Part shown: one piece after another, positions 8,770 to 15,873 of the stretch
Layout: each line of letters begins with the position of its first letter
Position numbering within the stretch: the stretch's first letter is position 1
Source: UBA927 sp964361785
GTDB lineage: Bacteria; Patescibacteriota; Microgenomatia; UBA10105; UBA927
Length of the DNA: 55,712 bases
Direction: 5' to 3'
NCBI GenBank assembly: GCA_964361785.1
Contig: CAYIBX010000004.1
Span: 1-55,712 of the forward strand
Notes under the pieces: model-generated
The model's database searches: none
Told to the model about the DNA's origin: nothing
The model's input: the letters and a program-made list of their open reading frames with translations, nothing else
Translations under genes and position numbers: made by a program

Positions 8770-9522
8770 ATGATATCTACTGTTATCCTAACTCACAATA
8801 GCGAAAAAACATTAGGTAACACATTAGGATCACTGCAGTTTAGTGATGAGATTATTTTGGTTGATGATAATTCTACCGATAAGACACTTGAAATAGCGCG
8901 TATCTACAAAGCGCGAGTGTTTGAGAGACTCTTGCAGGACGACTTTGCAGTACAGAGAAACTATGGGCTAGAAAAGGCGAAAGGGGATTGGGTATTATTT
9001 ATCGATGCAGACGAGGTGGTGCCATCTGAGCTTAGGCGTGAAATAGAAGCAGTGACTTTAGCTTCGAATTCAAAAATATTAGGGTATTATATTTCACGCC
9101 AAGATTACTTTGGGGGTAGGGGACTTACGCATGGCGAAACGTCACGCGTTGAATTATTGCGTCTTGCCAAAAAACACGCTGGTCTCTGGATAGAACCTGT
9201 GCATGAAATTTGGCAAGTTCGGGGAGAAATCGGTAAATTAACCAATCCCATTCATCATCTTCCCCACAATGACGTCGCACAATTTTTAGATAAAATCAAT
9301 CGATATTCTTCGATTCGGGCCAAATTTCTCTATCAAAATGGCATACGGAGTTCTTTGCTTGAGATTATCCTGTACCCCATCGCCAAATTCGTGGTCAACT
9401 ACATTGGAAAGCTTGGATTTTTGGATGGTATGCAGGGGTTGATAATGGCTGTCATGATGAGCTTTCACTCATTTTTAGTTCGGGCAAAGGTGTGGACACT
9501 TGATCGCCGTATCAAAGAATAA
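8770..9522 (+). CDS. Glycosyltransferase family 2 (WaaE/LgtF-like)
   Basis: 250 aa from ATG 8770. A TACAAT at 8753-8758 would make TTG 8764 an alternative leaderless start adding two residues. N-terminal ISTVILTHNSEKT, DEIILVDDNSTD and WVLFIDADEVV (DxD) define the GT-A nucleotide-sugar site. The segment WIEPVHEIW and the C-terminal HHLPH motif are characteristic of the WaaE/KdtX-like branch. Near residues 195-235 amphipathic helices may sit on the membrane. Four nucleotides separate it from the polymerase gene, suggesting one operon. Confidence 0.87.
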   Translation: MISTVILTHNSEKTLGNTLGSLQFSDEIILVDDNSTDKTLEIARIYKARVFERLLQDDFAVQRNYGLEKAKGDWVLFIDADEVVPSELRREIEAVTLASNSKILGYYISRQDYFGGRGLTHGETSRVELLRLAKKHAGLWIEPVHEIWQVRGEIGKLTNPIHHLPHNDVAQFLDKINRYSSIRAKFLYQNGIRSSLLEIILYPIAKFVVNYIGKLGFLDGMQGLIMAVMMSFHSFLVRAKVWTLDRRIKE

Positions 9523-9525
9523 TGT

Positions 9526-10797
9526 ATGAAACTTTTCTCTCTTCTTGTCATTGTTTCATTTGCTTTTGGACAATTGATAGCAATACCACTTGGTAGTAAT
9601 GTCGTCCTTTATGTGCATGACATACTCCTTGCATGTGTAATAGTCTTTGCTATAGGGACGAAAAAAATAACACCGTCAGGAATACTTGTTTTCCCCATAG
9701 GTGTATTTGTCGGAGTCGCATTTATTTCGCTTCTTTTCAATTCCTATCGATTTACCATCGCTGAGCTTGGTGTTTCGAGTCTATACCTTTTGCGCTGGGT
9801 GCTCTATAGCTCGTTGTATGTCATTTCATTGCAGAAGTTTATTACATCCAGACAGTGGCTTACGTGGACGTATTGGTCTGGTGTATGTGTGGCGGTATTG
9901 GGGTTTGTCCAGTATGTCTATTATAAAGATTTGAGAAATGTATTGTATTTAGGGTGGGATCCGCATTACTATCGTATATTTTCAACATTTCTTGATCCCA
10001 ATTTTCTTTCATTGTTTTTAGTGCTTACACTTTTTCTTGGTATGTACTTTCTAAATGAAAAATCGCGATGGCCCTATATGGTTGGACAATTCGTGACGTT
10101 GGGCGCATTATTTTTGACGTATTCACGGTCAGGCTATGTAGCATTGCTTGTAGGATCTGTTGTCTATGCACTATTGATACGTCGAGTGAAATCATTGCTT
10201 ATCGCAATATGTGTGTTTGTGGTGATACTTTTTATACTGCCTACGCCATATGGAGAGGGTGTCAAATTATTGCGTACCACCTCGACGTTTGCCAGAGTGG
10301 GAAATTGGCAACGCGGATATTCTCTTATAAAAGAATCTCCTATCTTTGGGTTTGGATTTAATACATTGCGCTATGTTAAAGAAGCGAGAGGCTGGGGGGA
10401 TGAAAATAGTATTATACCTGATAAAGCGGGCGCAGGATTAGATGATAGTTTTCAGTTTCTTTGGGCAACGACCGGCATAGTCGGATTGGTGTCGTATCTT
10501 TGGATATTGTCAAAGATTGGAAAAATATTTCTTCGTGCACAAGGAAATCATACAACACGAGTATTAGGAGTGATTGGGATGAGTGGATTGGCAGCAACTA
10601 TCGTACATAGTCAGTTTATCAATAGTCTTTTTTATCCGCAGATACTTTTGTGGTGGTGGATTGTGGTAGGAGCGACAGAACAATGTATTAAGGTTGATAC
10701 GTCACGCGACGTTCGATCTTCGTTTGGTTCCCCGCGGGGTCAGTCGAGACGATTGTCAAAGCATTCTCGCCGTCGACTAAGGACATCGAGTATATAA
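9526..10797 (+). CDS. O-antigen polymerase/ligase family membrane protein
   Basis: 423 aa, about eleven membrane segments. Diagnostic Wzy_C (PF04932) features are visible: FLDPNFLSLFLVLTLFLGMY, LTYSRSGYVALLVGS, then the periplasmic-loop motif FARVGNWQRGYSLIKESPIFGFG, with Arg residues typical of Wzy/WaaL/PglL-like enzymes. It would polymerise or ligate the lipid-linked glycan outside the membrane. The last segment ends near residue 383; the remaining 40 basic residues are read antisense to the downstream Ig-like gene, a 110-bp convergent overlap that suggests the original stop was lost. Confidence 0.85.
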   Translation: MKLFSLLVIVSFAFGQLIAIPLGSNVVLYVHDILLACVIVFAIGTKKITPSGILVFPIGVFVGVAFISLLFNSYRFTIAELGVSSLYLLRWVLYSSLYVISLQKFITSRQWLTWTYWSGVCVAVLGFVQYVYYKDLRNVLYLGWDPHYYRIFSTFLDPNFLSLFLVLTLFLGMYFLNEKSRWPYMVGQFVTLGALFLTYSRSGYVALLVGSVVYALLIRRVKSLLIAICVFVVILFILPTPYGEGVKLLRTTSTFARVGNWQRGYSLIKESPIFGFGFNTLRYVKEARGWGDENSIIPDKAGAGLDDSFQFLWATTGIVGLVSYLWILSKIGKIFLRAQGNHTTRVLGVIGMSGLAATIVHSQFINSLFYPQILLWWWIVVGATEQCIKVDTSRDVRSSFGSPRGQSRRLSKHSRRRLRTSSI

Positions 10798-11398
10798 ACG
10801 ATCCGTCGACGCGAACAACGACGATTCGACCGCTTACCGTTACGCGCATACCCTCTTCTGTTTTTCCTTCTACGATAGTTTTATGGGTGCCATCATTTAT
10901 AGTCGCTCCATCTGACGGTTTGGTGAGCTCAAGTTCAGGAGCGGTACGATCGATGCTCGTAGAGATGACGTTTGAGAGATCGCTCGTTTGGTCTTTGTCG
11001 CCGAGTAATTTTGCACTTATGGTAATTTTTTCTTCTTCAATAGGGATATCGTCTAATACAAAACTTCCGGTATCGGTTGTGATGAGTTTTTTGTATTCTT
11101 TATCATTTACATAGATGATGACTGTTTTTTTGGGATCTGCTTTGCCGCGAATTGAAAGTGAGGCGCTGTTGGTTGCATCAGGCAAGGGGTCGAGCATGGG
11201 TGGCAAGAGTACATCTGATTGTGTAGCTTGCTGAGGTGTAGTTCCCCGAATTTTGTCCACAAAGATACTAAATCCTATTAAAATTTTTAAACCAAAAAAG
11301 AGAAGAAAAAAGAGTAAGGCAATAGAACCTGCAACGGCCATATAAAGTCGCTTCGATGCCTTTTTATCCTCGAATCGTCGTAATCTTGATGTGGTCAT
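10688..11398 (-). CDS. Membrane-anchored Ig-like domain protein
   Basis: 236 aa. A basic N-terminus (RLRRFEDKKASKR) and one transmembrane helix (about 22-44) anchor it with the C-terminus outside. Two beta-sandwich Ig-like domains follow: one from about 80 with SIRGKADPKKTVIIYVND, the second from about 160 with DRTAPELELTKPSDGATI and ending VDGENALTIVSTDPAGN, the pattern of the glucodextranase-B/Big-type repeats. It is probably a surface adhesion or wall-associated protein. The C-terminal coding region overlaps the polymerase gene on the other strand. Confidence 0.75.
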   Translation of the reverse strand: MTTSRLRRFEDKKASKRLYMAVAGSIALLFFLLFFGLKILIGFSIFVDKIRGTTPQQATQSDVLLPPMLDPLPDATNSASLSIRGKADPKKTVIIYVNDKEYKKLITTDTGSFVLDDIPIEEEKITISAKLLGDKDQTSDLSNVISTSIDRTAPELELTKPSDGATINDGTHKTIVEGKTEEGMRVTVSGRIVVVRVDGSFIYSMSLVDGENALTIVSTDPAGNQTKIERRVTYQP

Positions 11399-11407
11399 AT
11401 TTTTTTG

Positions 11408-11478
11408 AGCCTCTTGTCAGAATCGGACTGACATCGACGGTTTACGATACCGCTGCTCTACCGTTGAGCTAAAGAGGC
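11408..11478 (-). tRNA. tRNA-Thr (CGT anticodon)
   Basis: 71 nt, minus strand. Acceptor arms GCCTCTT/AAGAGGC, D stem GCTC/GAGC, anticodon stem GCGGT/ACCGT around loop ATCGTAA (anticodon CGT, reads ACG), T stem GTCAG/CTGAC. Discriminator is T and CCA is not encoded. The T loop reads TCCGATT, so position 55, normally T (pseudouridine), is C. Confidence 0.9.
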
Positions 11479-11583
11479 GACTATTTTTTATCTCCTCTCT
11501 TTATTTTATCAAGAAACACGTCGAAATGGTACGATAGAAGAATAAGACGATATATTCCTTCATCGATTACCCGTAAATATCCA

Positions 11584-12069
11584 GTGATTGGCTTGATTCT
11601 CTCTATCCTTATATTAGTATACCCGATGGTTTCATCGCAGAAATTACAACAGATACGCGTAGGACAGGCGACAGTTAAACGCGTCATCGATGGAGACACA
11701 ATAGAGCTGGAAGATGGACAAAAGGTGCGTTACATTGGGATCAATACACCAGAAATTTCAACCACAAGTGCCAAGACGTGTTTTGGCAAAGAAGCAGCAG
11801 TAAAAAATATGGAATTTGTGGAAGGTAAGACTGTGCGTTTAGAAAAAGATGTGTCCGAAACAGATAAATATGGACGGCTATTGCGATATGTTTGGGTAGG
11901 AGATGTATTTGTAAATGAAATGTTAGTGAAGCAAGGATATGCTCAAGTAAGTACGTATCCACCTGATGTAGCTCATAAAGACGAATTTCTTTCCGCGCAA
12001 AAAATAGCACAAGAAGGAAACATTGGATTATGGAGCGGGTGTCCAGCGACTAATAATTCCGTGAGGTAA
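11584..12069 (+). CDS. Staphylococcal nuclease-like (SNase) thermonuclease, membrane-anchored or secreted
   Basis: 161 aa from a GTG. N-terminal hydrophobic helix IGLILSILILVYPMV, then an OB-fold SNase domain: VKRVIDGDTIEL, RYIGINTPE (Arg49, Glu57) and DKYGRLLRYV (Arg98), matching the catalytic Arg35/Glu43/Arg87 set and the calcium-binding aspartate. It should cleave extracellular DNA/RNA, perhaps for nucleotide scavenging. The frame stays open upstream with a basic segment (RRIRRY) but without an ATG/GTG/TTG, so the true start is uncertain. The last 42 bp overlap the convergent methyltransferase gene. Confidence 0.85.
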   Translation: MIGLILSILILVYPMVSSQKLQQIRVGQATVKRVIDGDTIELEDGQKVRYIGINTPEISTTSAKTCFGKEAAVKNMEFVEGKTVRLEKDVSETDKYGRLLRYVWVGDVFVNEMLVKQGYAQVSTYPPDVAHKDEFLSAQKIAQEGNIGLWSGCPATNNSVR

Positions 12070-12903
12070 GAGACGTTCTGAAGTAGTATCTTTGATTGTG
12101 AGTTCCATTGTTTCAACAATTCCATCGTTCATTACGTCTCTTAACGTATTGTCGAGGGCGATACTCGATAAATCGGCAGTATATGCATTTAAAATAATAA
12201 ACAATGGATTGTTTGATATGAGTTGTTTGCAAAGGGTAAGAAGGGATGTCAAATTATCGTCTAATTTCCATACTTCCCCTTTTGTACCTCTACCAAATCG
12301 TGGAGGATCGAGGATGATTGCGTCGTAGGTGTTACCACGTCGTATTTCTCTGTTTACAAATTTTGAAACGTCATCAAGTATCCATCGGATAGGAGATTGG
12401 GATAGGCCAGAGGCGGCGGCATTTTCTTTGGCCCAATGAATACTACTTTGGCTACTGTCTACATGCGTGACCGTGGCTTCAGCTTTGGCGCTAGCCAGTG
12501 TCGCGCCTCCAGTATAGGCAAAAAGGTTTAACACTCGTTTTTGGTTTGAGGCTTTAAGTTTATTTCCTATCCAGTCCCAATTGACTGCCTGTTCTGGAAA
12601 AACTCCCACATGTTTAAATGATGTTGGTTTTAAATTAAATTTGAGTCCGTTGTACGTTAAATGCCAGTCTATTGGCGGCTCTCTTACGATTTTCCAATCT
12701 CCTGATTCTTTGGAAGATCGTATGTATTGTGCGTCAGCATTTTGCCAGACTTCTTGTGAGGCGTGTCGTAACCAAATAGCGCGTGGATCTGGGCGACTGA
12801 TGGTGTAGTCCCCAAATCTCTCAAGCTTAGCCCCTTCTCCACTATCAATGAGTTCGTAGTCAATCCAGTCAGTCGGAAATGTGATAGGAATAGTGTTGTC
12901 CAC
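12028..12903 (-). CDS. RlmI/RlmK-like class I SAM methyltransferase
   Basis: 291 aa from a GTG whose -10 (TATACT) lies 7 nt upstream, so the mRNA is probably leaderless. Motif I is VLNLFAYTGGATLASA, a hallmark of the COG1092 RlmI family; the adenine-contact aspartate is in THVDSSQ; the catalytic-side motif is DAIILDPPRFGRG. Related enzymes methylate 23S rRNA cytosines, but this protein has no visible PUA domain and lacks the catalytic cysteine context I would expect for an m5C enzyme, so the substrate is open. It overlaps the nuclease gene tail to tail. Confidence 0.8.
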   Translation of the reverse strand: MDNTIPITFPTDWIDYELIDSGEGAKLERFGDYTISRPDPRAIWLRHASQEVWQNADAQYIRSSKESGDWKIVREPPIDWHLTYNGLKFNLKPTSFKHVGVFPEQAVNWDWIGNKLKASNQKRVLNLFAYTGGATLASAKAEATVTHVDSSQSSIHWAKENAAASGLSQSPIRWILDDVSKFVNREIRRGNTYDAIILDPPRFGRGTKGEVWKLDDNLTSLLTLCKQLISNNPLFIILNAYTADLSSIALDNTLRDVMNDGIVETMELTIKDTTSERLLPHGIISRWTPAP

Positions 12904-12910
12904 AAATCAA

Positions 12911-12916
12911 AGTATA
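12911..12916 (-). promoter_or_regulatory. -10 element for the RlmI-like gene
   Basis: TATACT on the minus strand, 7 nt before the GTG start; no convincing -35. It lies just beyond the 3' end of the Nudix gene's neighbour gap. Confidence 0.45.
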
Positions 12917-12930
12917 GCACTTATTTTTTT

Positions 12931-13374
12931 TCATTTAAAAGTTTTTTTAGCATCTTCGATATTTTGTTTGTGATCGAGGGCCATTTGGTCTGGTAATTCG
13001 TTGAGAGAGAACCATTTAATATCCATTGCGTCGTCTCCTTGTTTGGCTTTGCCCTCTGCGATAGTGACTGCATAAACAAGGTTTATGACTTGTTTGGGAT
13101 GCCTAGAGGGAGAACTATAGACGCCGACTAATTTGGTGGAAATAACGTCAAGATTCGTTTCCTCTTTCACTTCTCGCTTGACGGTCTCTTGGATTGACTC
13201 GTCCCATTCTACATATCCTCCTGGTGTTCCCCAGTATCCTTTGTTTGGCTCAACACCTCTTTGGATGAGTAGTATTTGATTATCTTTGATGATAACTGCG
13301 TCAATTGATACGCCTCTGTTGGGGTATCTTTTGCAGTGTGGACATGGTTCGTTGTTTTTGAGTTGTTTTGACAT
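12931..13374 (-). CDS. Nudix hydrolase
   Basis: 147 aa. The Nudix box GGYVEWDESIQETVKREVKEE gives the Mg-binding glutamates (pattern Gx5Ex7REUxEExGU; the UxEE part reads VKEETNLDV). An N-terminal CPHC pair followed by YPNRGVSIDAVI resembles the short zinc-binding lead-in of NADH pyrophosphatase/ADP-ribose-type Nudix proteins, although only one CxxC is present. It probably removes a damaged or excess nucleoside-diphosphate derivative; the substrate cannot be deduced. The creatininase-family gene lies 5 bp upstream on the same strand, so the pair is likely cotranscribed. Confidence 0.87.
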   Translation of the reverse strand: MSKQLKNNEPCPHCKRYPNRGVSIDAVIIKDNQILLIQRGVEPNKGYWGTPGGYVEWDESIQETVKREVKEETNLDVISTKLVGVYSSPSRHPKQVINLVYAVTIAEGKAKQGDDAMDIKWFSLNELPDQMALDHKQNIEDAKKTFK

Positions 13375-13379
13375 ACATG

Positions 13380-14042
13380 TTATTTCAATAACTGTACAAT
13401 TTTATCTAGTATTTTGTCCAACATTTTTTGTCCATATTTTGTTGAAGACTGTGTTGGATCGACGCCTTGTACAGCTCTTAACTTATCATATTTATTTTCC
13501 ATGCGCTCAAGGTCTACAAATTCAGGAGCCATGGCCATCATAAGCGACGTTTCCCATTTACCTGCATGATCTCCGATTTCCCCATCTATGAGGTCTGGCT
13601 CTTTAACAATTACAAATTGTATACCTTTCCTCAAATATTTTTCAGAAGCTACTTTCGCTATATCTGCATTGGGATAATGGCCTACCAATACAAAAATCTT
13701 TTTAAATCCTATTCGGATCATCCGATAGAAGTAGCTCTCTAATATTTTTTGGTAGAGTGTGGTATCTAGATGGTAGCAATCATATTGCTTATTGGGATAT
13801 TTTTCTAAATCTATATCCGGCCACGTATCAACGCCAAGATAGAGTGGAGGAAACACAATGCCACCAATTTTTTCTGCTGCTAGTTGACAAATTTTCCAAG
13901 CTTTCAATGAATCTAATCCTAGTACATTGTGATACCCATGGTATTCCATGCTACCGAGTGGAAGATAGGCTATGGGATTGGCAACGAATGCCGCTTTGAA
14001 CTCTTCAGGAAACATTTCCTCATATTTGGTTTTTGCATGCAT
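13380..14042 (-). CDS. Creatininase-family metal-dependent amidohydrolase
   Basis: 220 aa, PF02633 family. LPLGSMEYHGYHNVLGLD supplies Glu33, His35 and Asp44; VGHYPNAD supplies His122; GDHAGKWETS supplies His159 and Glu164. In creatininase the glutamate of GHYEN binds the second metal; here that position is Pro124, so the second site may be altered. Family members hydrolyse cyclic or linear amides (creatinine, FAPy intermediates, mycofactocin precursor). No pathway partner is visible, apart from the downstream Nudix gene 5 bp away. Confidence 0.8.
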   Translation of the reverse strand: MHAKTKYEEMFPEEFKAAFVANPIAYLPLGSMEYHGYHNVLGLDSLKAWKICQLAAEKIGGIVFPPLYLGVDTWPDIDLEKYPNKQYDCYHLDTTLYQKILESYFYRMIRIGFKKIFVLVGHYPNADIAKVASEKYLRKGIQFVIVKEPDLIDGEIGDHAGKWETSLMMAMAPEFVDLERMENKYDKLRAVQGVDPTQSSTKYGQKMLDKILDKIVQLLK

Positions 14043-14061
14043 ATAGCTTACCTAAGCGTAC

Positions 14062-14409
14062 TCAAAAAATAATTTGAAAATAAAATAATAGGAAAACAAT
14101 AATGTGTATTGGTGCAGTAACTAAACCAGATACATATTTCTTTACATTTCCAGCCCACACAATATGTTGAACTCCGTTGGCAAACATGAGAGCTAGGAAA
14201 AACGCTTGAAGGTAAGCTCTGCTCGGAAAATCTTGAAGAAGCCACACACCAATCCAGAAACTTTCAAACACTACTTCAAAAATTAAGAACGCCCAGAATG
14301 GCATTTTGAAGAGATACCATTTTTTGTGGAAGCCAGTTGAAAGTTCTTCAATAGAATGTGCGATTTGAACAAATAAGCTGATTGTAAAGTATTGTTCAAG
14401 AAGACTCAT
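14062..14409 (-). CDS. HXXEE-domain membrane protein
   Basis: 115 aa, four predicted membrane helices. HSIEEL near residue 18 gives the name-giving His-x-x-Glu-Glu motif; the later NGVQHIVWAG and YVSGLVTAPIHI match the other conserved blocks of PF13787. The conserved His/Glu set suggests a metal-dependent membrane enzyme, but the function of the family is not known. A TATACT ends 6 nt before the ATG, so it is probably transcribed without a leader. Confidence 0.78.
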   Translation of the reverse strand: MSLLEQYFTISLFVQIAHSIEELSTGFHKKWYLFKMPFWAFLIFEVVFESFWIGVWLLQDFPSRAYLQAFFLALMFANGVQHIVWAGNVKKYVSGLVTAPIHIIVFLLFYFQIIF

Positions 14410-14415
14410 AACGTA

Positions 14416-14444
14416 AGTATATCAAGAAGTGATAAATGAATGTA
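14416..14444 (-). promoter_or_regulatory. Promoter of the HXXEE gene
   Basis: Minus strand: TATACT at 14421-14416, ending 6 nt before the ATG; a weak TTACAT lies upstream with about an 18-nt spacer. Confidence 0.5.
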
Positions 14445-14488
14445 ACGAGTCTCTATTTGCAAAAATCAACGTTATGGTATTTATATTG

Positions 14489-14559
14489 AGCGGGATAGGG
14501 GAATTGAACCCCCTTCTCATCCTTGGGAAGGATGCATACTACCGGTGTACTAATCCCGC
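14489..14559 (-). tRNA. tRNA-Gly (CCC anticodon)
   Basis: 71 nt, minus strand. Acceptor arms GCGGGAT/ATCCCGC, anticodon stem CATCC/GGATG around TTCCCAA (anticodon CCC), T loop TTCAATT, discriminator T, no encoded CCA. Its 5' end contains the stop codon of the upstream GIY-YIG gene. Confidence 0.93.
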
Positions 14560-14813
14560 GATTTTAAACTCCACACTATTTTATCATTCAATACTTCTCG
14601 ACCGTATCCACTTTTATAAAATAATTCCTGTTTGATAGCGTCCTGTTTTGCTATAAATGCTTCATAAAATACTAAATCAAATGGAGCGTTCTTTTTTGAA
14701 AACGTTCCACCTTGTTTCGCATTATGTTCATTCACTCGCTGCTTTAAATCACTCGTAAAGCCAATATACTTTCGTTTAGTTTTCTTACTTACTAATACGT
14801 ATACATAATACAT
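14550..14813 (-). CDS. GIY-YIG nuclease-like protein overlapping tRNA-Gly
   Basis: 87 aa, a minimal GIY-YIG domain of the UPF0213 type. YYVYVLVS stands for the GIY strand, KYIGFTSDLKQRVNEHN for the YIG strand plus the catalytic Arg helix, and a Glu (QELFYKSG) follows. Family members are DNA endonucleases or structure-specific nicking proteins. The last 10 bp, including the TAG stop, lie inside the tRNA-Gly 5' end, and an 11-nt copy of that tRNA end occurs beyond the gene's start (14852-14862). This looks like a small element inserted at a tRNA, or an ORF that grew into one. Confidence 0.85.
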   Translation of the reverse strand: MYYVYVLVSKKTKRKYIGFTSDLKQRVNEHNAKQGGTFSKKNAPFDLVFYEAFIAKQDAIKQELFYKSGYGREVLNDKIVWSLKSRD

Positions 14814-14819
14814 ACGTGT

Positions 14820-14853
14820 ACCCGCCTCATCGGCGGGTCGCCGAAGAGGCGAC
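14820..14853. repeat. Two adjacent GC-rich hairpins
   Basis: First hairpin: ACCCGCC, loop TCATC, GGCGGGT (14820-14838). Second: GTCGCC, loop GAAGA, GGCGAC (about 14837-14853, sharing a base or two with the first). Together with CCCGC/GCGGG pairing to 14858-14862 they could fold into a branched structure. Position: between the LysM and GIY-YIG genes. Confidence 0.6.
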
Positions 14854-14862
14854 TAATCCCGC
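14852..14862 (-). repeat. 11-nt partial copy of the tRNA-Gly 5' end
   Basis: ACTAATCCCGC on the plus strand, identical to 14549-14559 (the first 11 nt of tRNA-Gly read on the minus strand). The two copies are 303 bp apart and bracket the GIY-YIG gene. Confidence 0.6.
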
Positions 14863-14882
14863 ACGTTACACCATAAGAACAC

Positions 14883-14902
14883 ATCTCATAATACCATGAG
14901 AT
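14883..14902. terminator. Hairpin downstream of the LysM gene
   Basis: Arms ATCTCAT and ATGAGAT around a 6-nt loop, about 35 nt past the LysM stop on the minus strand. There is no clear U-tract, so termination is only a guess. Confidence 0.35.
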
Positions 14903-14937
14903 TGTTAGTCCGACTACACGGTCTTTTCAAAAAAAGC

Positions 14938-15486
14938 CTATGGCAATTGCAATACGTTTCCGACGTGGATGATGTTGGCATCGTTAAGTTTATTAAGACT
15001 TGCGATTTCCGTCCACCTGTATCCTGTTCCATACGTCTTTTCTGAAATGCCCCAGAGCGTGTCATCTTGTACGACAGTGTACTTGCCGCTTTCTGGTTTT
15101 TTCACTTCGACTGCAGCTGATGATACTTGGCCTACTGGTTCTCGTTTGTCTACTTTTGGAATAGTGAGCGTTTGGCCCGCCTCTATACTATCTGCGTTAG
15201 AAAGCTTGTTGGCTTCTACGATATCTACCCAGTTGTAGCCACTTTGAAAATATTTTTCTGAAATTTTCCAGAGTGATTCACCAGCTGCCACTGTATGTGT
15301 GGCAGGTAGAGCAGTTTCTATTTGCTTTGCTTCTTCTTTTGCTTTCGTGTCTGTGGTTGCTTGTTGGCCCTTATTTTTGACAAAGTTGACCACAAGCATC
15401 GTCGTTACAACGACGACGGCGATGCCTAAAAATAGGGATACAACACTGTCTGAATTTTGTAGTTGTTTTTTGATTTTATCAATCAT
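14938..15486 (-). CDS. Membrane-anchored protein with two LysM domains
   Basis: 182 aa. A transmembrane helix (about 16-35) is followed by a charged linker and two LysM peptidoglycan-binding repeats: HTVAAGESLWKISEKYF to QTLTIP (about 64-109) and YTVVQDDTLWGISEKTYG to VLQLP (about 136-182). It should tether the membrane to the cell wall or hold a wall-directed complex. The start has a strong Shine-Dalgarno (AAAGGAGG) 5 nt upstream. Wall-related partners in the window are MurT/GatD. Confidence 0.87.
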   Translation of the reverse strand: MIDKIKKQLQNSDSVVSLFLGIAVVVVTTMLVVNFVKNKGQQATTDTKAKEEAKQIETALPATHTVAAGESLWKISEKYFQSGYNWVDIVEANKLSNADSIEAGQTLTIPKVDKREPVGQVSSAAVEVKKPESGKYTVVQDDTLWGISEKTYGTGYRWTEIASLNKLNDANIIHVGNVLQLP

Positions 15487-15557
15487 GTTCCTCCTTTCTG
15501 GGCAGAGGTAATGTGGGGCAGATCAACGTCTCTCCTTCGCGAGTTCTGAGGGCCGTG

Positions 15558-15591
15558 CCCGCCGTAGCTCGCTTTGGCGAGCGAAGGCGGG
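15558..15591. repeat. Strong palindromic repeat abutting tRNA-Asp
   Basis: Arms CCCGCC-GTA-GCTCGC and GCGAGC-GAA-GGCGGG around TTTG: 12 paired bases with one 3-nt internal loop. Its last three bases (GGG) are also part of the tRNA-Asp 3' acceptor arm. Being just downstream of the tRNA on the minus strand, it may act as processing signal or terminator; the sequence also has the look of a dispersed repeat. Confidence 0.7.
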
Positions 15592-15662
15592 ACCGAGCGG
15601 ACTCGAACCGCCGACCTCCTCCTTGACAGGGAGGCGCTCTAACCAGGCTGAGCTACGATCCC
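15588..15662 (-). tRNA. tRNA-Asp (GTC anticodon)
   Basis: 75 nt, minus strand. Acceptor arms GGGATCG/CGGTCCC, D stem GCTC/GAGC, anticodon stem CCTCC/GGAGG around CTGTCAA (anticodon GTC), normal T loop TTCGAGT, discriminator G as expected for Asp. CCA is not encoded. Confidence 0.94.
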
Positions 15663-15861
15663 ATTCTGGGACAAAACCTTACGGTTTTTTCCCAACGATT
15701 TTCCCTTATAGGTGTTGCAAGCTATTCACTCGCCTGCGTCACGCTTGCAACAGATTTTAATCTATCACCCTTTGGTTATCTGGCTTTGTCATGGCCGCAC
15801 AATGGATGTGGAATGATTATAAAATATAATTGAGCTTATAACAATGGTGTGTTAGCATAAT
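15663..15861. other. Non-coding gap with two inverted repeats
   Basis: No gene is visible. It holds an imperfect hairpin with 12-bp arms and loop TTAC (15667-15694, TGGGA-AAACC against GGTTTT-TCCCA) and a perfect 10-bp inverted repeat TGTTGCAAGC/GCTTGCAACA separated by 20 nt (15713-15752). The gap lies upstream of both tRNA-Asp (minus) and the PolX gene (plus). Confidence 0.5.
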
Positions 15862-15867
15862 GATAAT
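15862..15867 (+). promoter_or_regulatory. -10 element for polX
   Basis: GATAAT ending 6 nt before the ATG; consistent with a leaderless mRNA. No clear -35. Confidence 0.5.
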
Positions 15868-15873
15868 TGCACT

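Noticed and set aside
15663..15873. Additional tRNA, SRP or tmRNA gene in the gap before polX
   Set aside because: Two simple hairpins are present but no cloverleaf, Alu-like or tag-coding pattern.
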